Shown here piece after piece: positions 1-5,830 of a DNA stretch of 5,830 nucleotides. The stretch is from Bacteroidales bacterium (GTDB lineage: Bacteria; Bacteroidota; Bacteroidia; Bacteroidales; UBA4181). Numbering within the stretch: the first letter of the stretch is position 1; every line of letters begins with the position of its first letter. The position numbers and the translations under genes are program-made. The notes under the pieces are model-generated. The model was not told where the DNA came from, made no database searches, and worked only from the letters and a program-made list of their open reading frames with translations. The stretch spans positions 1 to 5,830 of the forward strand of contig JAISDP010000094.1 in NCBI GenBank assembly GCA_031264715.1. The letters are read 5' to 3'.

Positions 1-1
1 T

Positions 2-2536
2 GAGTTCACGCACATTAAATTCTATTACACACCCAGTCCCGCCTGGCAACAAAGAAATACTCTGCCCGTTCTGTGGGGCGATAATTCGACATCGAATATT
101 CCCCGGATGGACGCAGAAACAGAAACACTGCCCGACAATTATACCAAATGCGTTTACCGGATGCAGCATACCTTCCCCGGCCCCGGCATTTATTCCATTG
201 TGATGTCCGACCCGAACCGCAACTTCGGCGTACAGAACATACCCAATTCGGACAATGTGGTTTTCTCTGTTACAACCGTTTTCAGGATCGACCCGAACAC
301 CGGGCACAACAATACACCCGAACTCCTCACCTACCCTATCGACAAAGCCGCGCTCGGGCAACGGTTTGTTCATAATCCTTCGGCTTACGATACCGACGGA
401 GACAGCCTGTCGTACGAACTGACTTTTTGTACGCGCGAACGGGGCGTGGCGATTGAAACATACACCTACCCGGAAGCGTCGAAAGAACTGTATGTCGACG
501 CTGTTAGCGGCGACCTGGTATGGGACGCCCCTGTGAAAGTAGGCATGTACAATGTTGCCATGAAAATCAACGAGTGGCGGAAAGGCACCAAAATAGGAAG
601 CATGACGCGGGATATGCAAGTAGAAGTGATCGATTCGAAAAACCGACCGCCGGTGTTGCCCGAATTGAAGGATACCTGCGTGGTGGCGGGCGCCCTCCTC
701 AGCATCCCTGTGCATACGACCGACCCCGACAATGATCAAATCAAACTGACAGCCACGGGAGGCCCCTTCCAGGTAACCACCCATAAAGCCAAACTCACCA
801 TCGACAGCGAAGGCTCCGGTTTTACCAACGCCACTTTTACCTGGCAAACCGATAGTAGCCATGTCCGTCAGCAGCCCTATACCGTCAATTTTAAAGCAGA
901 AGACCAGAATCCGGAAGTAAAACTGGTTTCGTTCGCTAACTACAATATCACCGTCATAGCTCCTAATGTGGAAAATCTGACGGTTGTGGCCGAAAAGAAA
1001 GATATGCTGCTGGAATGGAATTCTTCGGTATGCCCGCATGCGTCCGGATACGAAATCTACCGCAGCGTCGGCAAGAATGATATTGATCTCGAATCGTGCG
1101 AAACAGGTATTCCTTCCGGGTTTGGCTACGAAAAAGTGGCCGCTTTGGACGGACGCGCCAACACGACATACCGAGACAACAATAATGGCAAGGGACTCAG
1201 TCCGGGTATCGAGTATTGTTACCGCATCGTAGCCGTTTTCTCGGATGGAGCCAGAAGTCTGCCTTCCGACGAAACATGCGCCTCGTTGCTGGCAGGAACG
1301 CCGCCCATAATACTCACCCACGTAAAAACGGTAGATGCGTCGGGCGAAATCGATGTCGCATGGCTCAAGAAACCGATTAAGGAGTTGATTGCCGGTAAAA
1401 CCGGTCCATTTGAATATCGGCTGTATTACGCCATGGATCCGAATACTGCTTACTGGACTCCATTATTAGCAACCCAAAACCTTGATGATACCACGTATGT
1501 GCATGCTCCGATAGATACCAAAACCAAATACCCGTATTATTACAAGGTAGAATTGTGGGATAAGGGCGCCAATGCCATGGTCGACGAAAATTTTGAAATC
1601 GCTTCATCGCTTTATCCTGTCCTGGAACCATCCGATAAATCGGCCATCATCACCTTCGGTCGGTACACGCCGTGGGTCAATTCCGAATATGATATTTACC
1701 GCTGTACCAAAACCGGACAGGAAATATGTATCCCCGATATTCCGCAGGACTGGGTAGGGCGCACCAACCGAGAAACCTACACGGACAGCGGCCTCAAGAA
1801 CGGACAGGAATATTGCTACCGCATACAAAGCGCCGGCTACCGCAATATTGGGGATGGCGCTTACAATAACATCAACTGGTCGCATGTAACCTGCGTGAAG
1901 CCTTATGACAATGTCCCGCCCTGCGCTCCGGAACTTACTGTTACAAGCCTCTGCAACGAAAATCGTAACCGGCTCGACTGGTCCTATTCATCGTCTTCGA
2001 CATGCTGGGATGATGTGGAAAAGTTCCGGATCTATTGCTCACCCAACCCCAAAGATCATAGCTATACCGGGATCGACTCGGTGAGCCGCGACATGTTCAC
2101 CTATGCGCACGAGAAAACACTGGTTGGATGTTATTATGTAACAGCAGTCGACAGCGCCGGGAACCAATCGCAGGAAAGCAACATTGTGTGCGTGGACGAA
2201 TGCGGCGAATATCAATTACCGAATGTATTCACCCCTAATGGCGACAACATCAATGATCTGTTCAAATCATACAACCCCGGCGGCGTCTCCAAGGTGGAGA
2301 TGGAGATATACAACCGTTGGGGAAAGTTGATTTTCAAAACCGAGGACCCTGATATTAACTGGGATGGCCGGGATATCGCCAGTAAGAAGTTTGTTCCGAC
2401 AGGCGTTTATTATTATACCTGCAGTATATACGAGGATCGGTTGACCGGCTCAAGGATGATCCCACTATCAGGGTTTATACACTTGTATTACGGGAAGGAT
2501 GCACAACCCTACGACCCGACGTCGAAGACCGATTAA
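2..2536 (+). CDS. T9SS type B cargo protein with fibronectin III-like domains and CHU_C C-terminal domain (5' partial)
   Basis: The frame is open to the left edge: 35 codons precede the first ATG (base 107) and read as family sequence, so that ATG is internal and the signal peptide lies upstream. Numbering from the ATG (809 residues): 1-60 end of an N-terminal domain with PNRN and NIPNS motifs; about 70-175 and 180-285 cadherin/Ig-like domains with acidic turns (DTDGDS 96-101, DPDND 206-210); about 287-395, 400-500, 505-598 and 603-697 four fibronectin III-like domains, two sharing an EYCYRI strand; about 703-796 CHU_C (TIGR04131 type) with LPNVFTPNGDNINDLF, YNRWGKLIF, NWDG and PTGVYYY. In this family CHU_C directs export through T9SS and surface attachment or release; many members are adhesins or gliding proteins, but nothing here identifies a ligand. 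About 14 residues follow the domain, which usually ends the protein. The TPR gene follows after 15 bases, suggesting an operon. The family call is secure; the role is unknown. Confidence 0.93.
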   Translation, partial: EFTHIKFYYTPSPAWQQRNTLPVLWGDNSTSNIPRMDAETETLPDNYTKCVYRMQHTFPGPGIYSIVMSDPNRNFGVQNIPNSDNVVFSVTTVFRIDPNTGHNNTPELLTYPIDKAALGQRFVHNPSAYDTDGDSLSYELTFCTRERGVAIETYTYPEASKELYVDAVSGDLVWDAPVKVGMYNVAMKINEWRKGTKIGSMTRDMQVEVIDSKNRPPVLPELKDTCVVAGALLSIPVHTTDPDNDQIKLTATGGPFQVTTHKAKLTIDSEGSGFTNATFTWQTDSSHVRQQPYTVNFKAEDQNPEVKLVSFANYNITVIAPNVENLTVVAEKKDMLLEWNSSVCPHASGYEIYRSVGKNDIDLESCETGIPSGFGYEKVAALDGRANTTYRDNNNGKGLSPGIEYCYRIVAVFSDGARSLPSDETCASLLAGTPPIILTHVKTVDASGEIDVAWLKKPIKELIAGKTGPFEYRLYYAMDPNTAYWTPLLATQNLDDTTYVHAPIDTKTKYPYYYKVELWDKGANAMVDENFEIASSLYPVLEPSDKSAIITFGRYTPWVNSEYDIYRCTKTGQEICIPDIPQDWVGRTNRETYTDSGLKNGQEYCYRIQSAGYRNIGDGAYNNINWSHVTCVKPYDNVPPCAPELTVTSLCNENRNRLDWSYSSSSTCWDDVEKFRIYCSPNPKDHSYTGIDSVSRDMFTYAHEKTLVGCYYVTAVDSAGNQSQESNIVCVDECGEYQLPNVFTPNGDNINDLFKSYNPGGVSKVEMEIYNRWGKLIFKTEDPDINWDGRDIASKKFVPTGVYYYTCSIYEDRLTGSRMIPLSGFIHLYYGKDAQPYDPTSKTD

Positions 2537-2551
2537 TTTCATGATTCAAAG

Positions 2552-3760
2552 ATGAAGACAAAATTGAAAGCGATCATCATATTATCCATCCTCATCCTTC
2601 CGGCAAACGCCCAGAAGTTGAATGAAGCATATTTGCAGGCGAAGGCCGATATGATCCGTGAACAATACGCAGAAGCCGGACAAAAAATATTATCGATCCC
2701 CGCATCCGAGCGCAGTTCACCGATGTACCTGACTCTGGGCAAGAGTTATTACCGTACGGGCAAGTATAACGATGCGGTGCGTTTTTTGATCATTGCCGAC
2801 AGCCTGAAAGCCAATCCCGAAGCGAAACTTTACACGGCGCGCGCTTATGCCATGATGTCGCAACCGGGCAAAGCCATCGAATGGCTGCAAAAGTACCTTG
2901 GGCAGCGTGATAAACTTTCCGAAGGCGAAATAAGTCTTGATCCCGCTTTCGCGAAAATAGAGCACAGCAAGGAATGGAAAACATTATGGAGCAAGGAATG
3001 GTATCAGGCTGCCGAACGGAAAAGCGCTGAAGCCGCCGTTTTGATCAAACGCAAAAAGTATACGGAAGCGCTGGGTATTATTGATGTTGAAATTGCCAAC
3101 CGTACCTCGTCGGCCAGGTTTTATGCGCTGCGCGCTAAAGTATACGAGGCCATGGAACAATACGGCCCGGCTTATGAAAGTGCACAAACCGCCATCCGTA
3201 TGCGCAATAACAACGCGGAATATAATGCCGATGCTGCCAACATTGCAGTGCGCGTTCAAAAATACGATATAGCGCTTGACAATATCAATCAGGCCATCCG
3301 TCATGACCCTTATCAATTAGACCTGTACTTGCAACGGGCTGCCATCCTGCGCATGAACAAACGTTATGACGATGCCCGCAACGACCTCAATTTCTATTTC
3401 AAATATCTTCCGGCCGACGCCAAAGCGCTTTACCAGATAGGAATGGCCGAAACCGATGCCGGAAACCCATTGGCCGGCATTGAGTATTTCACCATGCTGA
3501 TCGATCAGGACCGGACAAAGTCCGATTACTTCATGGCACGGGCCAATGCCGGCATCAAGGCCAACAATTATACGATGGCCGGCGACGACTTGTCACAGGC
3601 TTTAGACCTTAACCCTTCCCTACCCGATGCATGGTGCAAAAAAGGAATGGTGCTGCAACAGGAGGGAAAACTCGAAGACGCCTGTTATTACTGGAAAACA
3701 GCGCTCGGAATGGGCAGCAGAGAGGCTGCGGAATACATTTATAAGTATTGCGCCAAGTGA
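2552..3760 (+). CDS. Periplasmic tetratricopeptide-repeat protein with signal peptide
   Basis: The 402-residue product starts with a signal peptide: Lys-rich n-region, hydrophobic IIILSILIL core, and an ANA-Q cleavage site after residue 20. No Cys follows, so it is not a lipoprotein. Repeats at about 24-121 form a first block. A non-TPR insert (about 122-151) carries the LDPAFAKI and EWKTLWSKEWY motifs found in Bacteroidota TPR proteins. From about 155 to 389 there are seven TPR-like units; the last four keep an exact 34-residue period (boundaries at P253, P287, R321, P355) and LDLNP matches the TPR consensus. TPR arrays are protein-binding scaffolds; the partner is unknown, though the adjacent T9SS cargo is the obvious candidate. 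The start is chosen because it begins the signal peptide. No strong Shine-Dalgarno precedes it (TTCAAAG only), which is normal in this phylum. The 15-base gap suggests co-transcription with the upstream gene. Confidence 0.9.
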   Translation: MKTKLKAIIILSILILPANAQKLNEAYLQAKADMIREQYAEAGQKILSIPASERSSPMYLTLGKSYYRTGKYNDAVRFLIIADSLKANPEAKLYTARAYAMMSQPGKAIEWLQKYLGQRDKLSEGEISLDPAFAKIEHSKEWKTLWSKEWYQAAERKSAEAAVLIKRKKYTEALGIIDVEIANRTSSARFYALRAKVYEAMEQYGPAYESAQTAIRMRNNNAEYNADAANIAVRVQKYDIALDNINQAIRHDPYQLDLYLQRAAILRMNKRYDDARNDLNFYFKYLPADAKALYQIGMAETDAGNPLAGIEYFTMLIDQDRTKSDYFMARANAGIKANNYTMAGDDLSQALDLNPSLPDAWCKKGMVLQQEGKLEDACYYWKTALGMGSREAAEYIYKYCAK

Positions 3761-3764
3761 AGAA

Positions 3765-3780
3765 GAGGCTGTCTCAAAAG
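3765..3780 (+). repeat. Left terminal inverted repeat
   Basis: GAGGCTGTCTCAAAAG is the exact reverse complement of 3910-3925. It starts four bases after the TPR gene's stop codon. The sequence resembles the ends of some bacterial insertion sequences, a resemblance recalled from memory and not checked. Confidence 0.9.
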
Positions 3781-3909
3781 CACGCAGATGACGCAGATGA
3801 GACAGATTTTCGCAGATAAATAATAAAATGTGTATTTTAGTATTCCAATAATCAATAGATTATAATCTGTGTTTATCCATTCAATCTGTGTTATCTGTGT
3901 GCTAAAACA

Positions 3910-3925
3910 CTTTTGAGACAGCCTC
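3910..3925 (-). repeat. Right terminal inverted repeat
   Basis: CTTTTGAGACAGCCTC pairs perfectly with 3765-3780. It lies 73 bases beyond the 3' end of sixA. Its perfect match contrasts with the eroded pairing of the inner arms. Confidence 0.9.
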
Positions 3926-3998
3926 ATCCTCTGGGGAAATGCTCTTAATTTACGGGGGAATGTTTTCAACCTTTGTGAGTATGCTCCCAAAACTTGAG

Positions 3999-4484
3999 TT
4001 AATAATCGATGACGGTATACTTCGTCTTCGCCTTTTCGATTTCGCGCCACCGGTCAGCTTCAAAACGGACGGTCACGATGCCCGATGCAGGGATCGAACT
4101 GATGTTCTGCCCGGCACAGGTACCGGCTACGTATGTCACATCCGGATTGTGCCCCACGATCATCACGCTTTCGAGGTCGTCAGGCAGGCTTTCCAGGATG
4201 CGGTACGCTTCATTTTCCCCGTCCGCATAAAGCTTTTCGTTCACCTGTACCCGCCCGTGCGGATAACCCATCACACGGGCAAAGATGTGGGCGGTATGCA
4301 GGGCGCGGGCTGCATGACTCGAAATGATCAGCCCGGGCGCGGCATATTGTGCATGCAACCGCCTGGCCGCCGCCACGCTGTTAACAATGCCCTTTTCGAG
4401 CAGCGGACGGTCGTCGTCGCGGATGGAGCGGTCGTCCGGCAACGCTTTCCCGTGACGTACCACATGAAGAATCCTGACAGGCAT
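3999..4484 (-). CDS. sixA: SixA-type phosphohistidine phosphatase (histidine phosphatase family)
   Basis: The 161-residue protein has the size and layout of SixA, a single-domain histidine phosphatase of the cytoplasm. Visible motifs: the RHG signature at R10-H11-G12, where H11 is the expected phospho-acceptor; SSHAARALHTA at 55-65 with R60 as the second phosphate-binding Arg; and VGHNP at 110-114 with H112 as the second catalytic His. In E. coli SixA removes phosphate from phosphohistidine on the ArcB HPt domain and on nitrogen-PTS proteins; the substrate here is unknown and no kinase or PTS gene is in the window. The ATG overlaps the elbB stop by one base (TAATG) and no Shine-Dalgarno precedes it, so translation probably depends on elbB. 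Related small phosphatases of the same branch cannot be fully excluded. All core residues are present and the gene looks intact. Confidence 0.9.
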   Translation of the reverse strand: MPVRILHVVRHGKALPDDRSIRDDDRPLLEKGIVNSVAAARRLHAQYAAPGLIISSHAARALHTAHIFARVMGYPHGRVQVNEKLYADGENEAYRILESLPDDLESVMIVGHNPDVTYVAGTCAGQNISSIPASGIVTVRFEADRWREIEKAKTKYTVIDY

Positions 4485-5131
4485 TACATCAGTTTCAGTA
4501 ATTCATCCACGATATGGTCGGCGCCGTCGGCAACCTGCGCAAGGGTAGCGTCCAGCATGTAGCACGGCGTGGTGGCTACCCTGTTTTTCCTGTCTACGGT
4601 TACTTCCCCGTGGGTGGTCGTCCTGTGCTTTGCACCGTGTTTCCCGGCGGCTTCCGAAGCGTCGCACGGGACGCCCACGGTCAATTCCACGCCCTCGATC
4701 GCGTCGGCAAGCAGCACCGGCGATACGCACATGGCGCCAATGGGTTTTCCGGCCCGGTGCATCGCCCGGATCGCTTTGGCAACCGGCTCGATCACGCTGT
4801 AGTTTTCGCCCGTGAAGGCAAAATCGCTCAGGTTCTTGACAGCGCCGAATCCCCCGACAAACAGCAAAGCATCGTACTGCGACGGGTCGAAGGCGGCCAG
4901 ATCCTTGATGTCGCCGCGTGCAATGCGTGCCGATTCGACCAGCACATTGCGCTTTTCGGGCATTTCTTCGCCCGTGAGGTGGTTGATCACATGATGCTGC
5001 GGGATGTCGGGCGCAAACATCCGGTAACGGTGTCCCTTCCGGCTAACAGCCAGCATGGACGTTAAGGCTTCGTGTATTTCGGCCCCGTCGTATACGCCGC
5101 AGCCCGATATTACTATGGCAAACTTTTTCAT
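4484..5131 (-). CDS. elbB: ElbB, DJ-1/PfpI-superfamily glyoxalase-like protein
   Basis: The 215-residue protein matches ElbB closely along its length: ISGCGVYDGAEIHEA at 8-22, APDIPQHHVINHLTGE at 40-55, RNVLVESARIARG at 61-73, GGFGAVKNLS at 93-102, and the nucleophile elbow GAMCVSP at 132-138 with C135 as the reactive Cys. E21 is placed as the usual acidic partner of that Cys in this superfamily. E. coli ElbB has weak glyoxalase activity in vitro and was linked to isoprenoid (lycopene) yield; its physiological role is unsettled. The chosen ATG begins MKKFAIVISG, the family's normal N-terminus. The same frame stays open upstream to 5281, but that part would overlap the neighbouring gene and does not resemble the family. 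A GGGAGG lies about 25 bases before the ATG, too far to be its ribosome binding site. The gene overlaps sixA by one base. Confidence 0.93.
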   Translation of the reverse strand: MKKFAIVISGCGVYDGAEIHEALTSMLAVSRKGHRYRMFAPDIPQHHVINHLTGEEMPEKRNVLVESARIARGDIKDLAAFDPSQYDALLFVGGFGAVKNLSDFAFTGENYSVIEPVAKAIRAMHRAGKPIGAMCVSPVLLADAIEGVELTVGVPCDASEAAGKHGAKHRTTTHGEVTVDRKNRVATTPCYMLDATLAQVADGADHIVDELLKLM

Positions 5132-5192
5132 GACAATTTGATTTTTATGTGATGATCCTCCCGGCGATACATGATTTTGCAGGAGAACCGGA

Positions 5193-5830
5193 TTATTCAC
5201 CGGTTTGAGAACGGATTGCTTCCAGGATTTCTTCCGGCTTGAGGTACGTCTCCAGTTTATACCGGCGGTATGCATCATCAATGACCGCCTGGTGGATCAC
5301 AAAATATGCATAATGATACAGTTGCCAGCCAAACCCGCGTGTAATGGCTACCGAGTCGGTTTGCCGCTCCATCGTCCGGCGGTATTTTTTCCCGAGATAC
5401 CGGATGCCCGTCCACACCATCTGCCATCCCGACTTGGAAGAATAGTCAAGGATGTGCGCCAGCTCATGCCCCATCACCCCGACACGGGCGTCGAACGGAG
5501 CGGCATGCACCAGCCTCGCCTGCGCCTTCTGCGGATTCCCGTTGATCAGCACCCTGTACGTCCGCCTGTCGCGCTTGCGGAAAACCGATCCCATACGCGG
5601 TTGCGCCGCCATGGACGTTTTGATGCACCCGTACTGCACCTGTATCTTCCGTCCGCACAGTTCGGGATAATGAGTCATGGCCAGGCGGAAAGCAACCGCC
5701 AGCGTGTCGTTGTCAATGGCGATCCCGTGCCGGGGACATGAGGCGGCGTCAAGCAAAAGAACTGCTTCGTCGTAATGCAGTATCCTGTCCGCAGGAATAT
5801 CCTGCCCGACAGCAAATACTGCCATACACG
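5193..5830 (-). CDS. HEXXH zinc metalloprotease-like protein (5' partial at window edge)
   Basis: The frame is open to the right edge. The first ATG (base 5825) is preceded by an in-frame TGT codon, so the true start may lie outside. Numbered from that ATG (210 residues), GHELAHILDY at 119-128 carries a HEXXH zinc site (H120, E121, H124), and ERQTD at 153-157 could supply the third ligand, E153, as in gluzincins where a Glu in an ExxxD motif follows the HEXXH helix. A Lys/Arg-rich stretch with Tyr (145-150) lies between. The visible N-terminus, CMAVFAVGQ, is hydrophobic and looks like the end of a signal peptide, so the protein may be exported; this is inference. I do not recognise a named family. 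Substrate and function are unknown. The stop codon lies 61 bases before elbB, and I see no typical Bacteroidota promoter (TTTG and TAnnTTTG boxes) in that gap, so co-transcription is possible. Confidence 0.75.
   Translation of the reverse strand, partial: CMAVFAVGQDIPADRILHYDEAVLLLDAASCPRHGIAIDNDTLAVAFRLAMTHYPELCGRKIQVQYGCIKTSMAAQPRMGSVFRKRDRRTYRVLINGNPQKAQARLVHAAPFDARVGVMGHELAHILDYSSKSGWQMVWTGIRYLGKKYRRTMERQTDSVAITRGFGWQLYHYAYFVIHQAVIDDAYRRYKLETYLKPEEILEAIRSQTGE

Larger units (their letters stand above)
3765..3925. mobile_element. MITE-like palindromic repeat element, non-coding
   Basis: This 161-base element fills most of the gap between two convergent genes. Its ends are a perfect 16-base inverted repeat (3765-3780 and 3910-3925). 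Inside, CAGAT units start at 3785, 3794, 3803 and 3813, and the opposite arm has ATCTG at 3865, 3884 and 3893 with a degenerate ATCCA at 3875; the 9-9-10 spacing is thus mirrored. Aligning 3781-3817 with 3865-3901 gives 30 pairs of 37, five of them G-U. An extra 8 bases (3902-3909) sit in the right arm only. The centre (3818-3864) is AT-rich and unstructured. Terminal inverted repeats, small size and no gene fit a MITE or similar dispersed repeat. No target-site duplication is visible (flanks AAGAA and ATCCT), and copy number cannot be seen from one locus. It could also slow or end transcription from both sides, but there is no U-tract. Confidence 0.6.

Noticed and set aside
3785..3897. CRISPR array made of the CAGAT units
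   Set aside because: The units are only 5 to 9 bases, spaced 9 to 10 bases apart and inverted around a centre; there are no direct repeats with unique spacers and no cas gene.
3973..3990. Small hairpin after sixA as a terminator
   Set aside because: The stem has a mismatch and about seven pairs, the loop is only about two bases, and no T-run follows on either strand.
3739..4050. Open frame of 103 codons on the - strand across the convergent intergenic region
   Set aside because: It overlaps the 3' ends of both flanking genes, and its ICLICVICV stretch is just translation of the CAGAT repeats. Such frames are common false genes over this kind of repeat.
3939..5065. Long + strand frames opposite sixA and elbB (3939-4562 and 4514-5065)
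   Set aside because: They are antisense to two well-recognised genes and their translations lack any recognisable domain.
5160..5192. Promoter or ribosome binding site at GGGAGG upstream of elbB
   Set aside because: The GGAGG-like run is about 25 bases from the ATG with no alternative in-frame start near it, and no TAnnTTTG box is visible.
5132..5281. N-terminal extension of elbB to an upstream ATG
   Set aside because: The extra 50 residues overlap the upstream gene by 89 bases and do not resemble ElbB, whose usual N-terminus starts at 5131.

Overview
The window looks like chromosomal DNA of a member of the Bacteroidota, probably near Bacteroidales, though this is inferred from gene content only. 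The clearest marker is a large secreted protein ending in the gliding-motility-associated C-terminal domain (CHU_C, the type B sorting domain of the type IX secretion system, T9SS), which is typical of this phylum. The weak, AT-rich ribosome binding regions also fit. Both edges cut through genes.

Layout. Two genes run on the + strand: the 3' part of the T9SS type B cargo protein (2-2536), then, after 15 bases, a periplasmic tetratricopeptide-repeat (TPR) protein with a signal peptide (2552-3760). Three genes run on the - strand towards them: a HEXXH metalloprotease-like protein cut by the right edge (5193-5830), elbB (4484-5131) and sixA (3999-4484). The last two overlap by one base in a TAATG junction. 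The two gene groups converge on a 238-base intergenic region (3761-3998).

The convergent intergenic region holds the most structured non-coding sequence: a 161-base MITE-like element (3765-3925). It has perfect 16-base terminal inverted repeats and two inner arms built of CAGAT/ATCTG units. The 9-9-10 spacing of these units is mirrored across the centre, so the element looks like an eroded long hairpin. It carries no credible gene.

How the genes may work together. The cargo protein and TPR protein probably form one transcription unit for an exported surface protein and a periplasmic partner, but that partnership is inference. ElbB (DJ-1/PfpI superfamily) and SixA (histidine phosphatase) are probably co-translated; no shared pathway is evident. 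The metalloprotease-like gene may be co-transcribed with them, since only 61 bases separate it from elbB and I see no Bacteroidota-type promoter there. Apart from the repeat element and some modest oddities, the window is ordinary, and I do not see a convincing undescribed defence, mobile or biosynthetic system.
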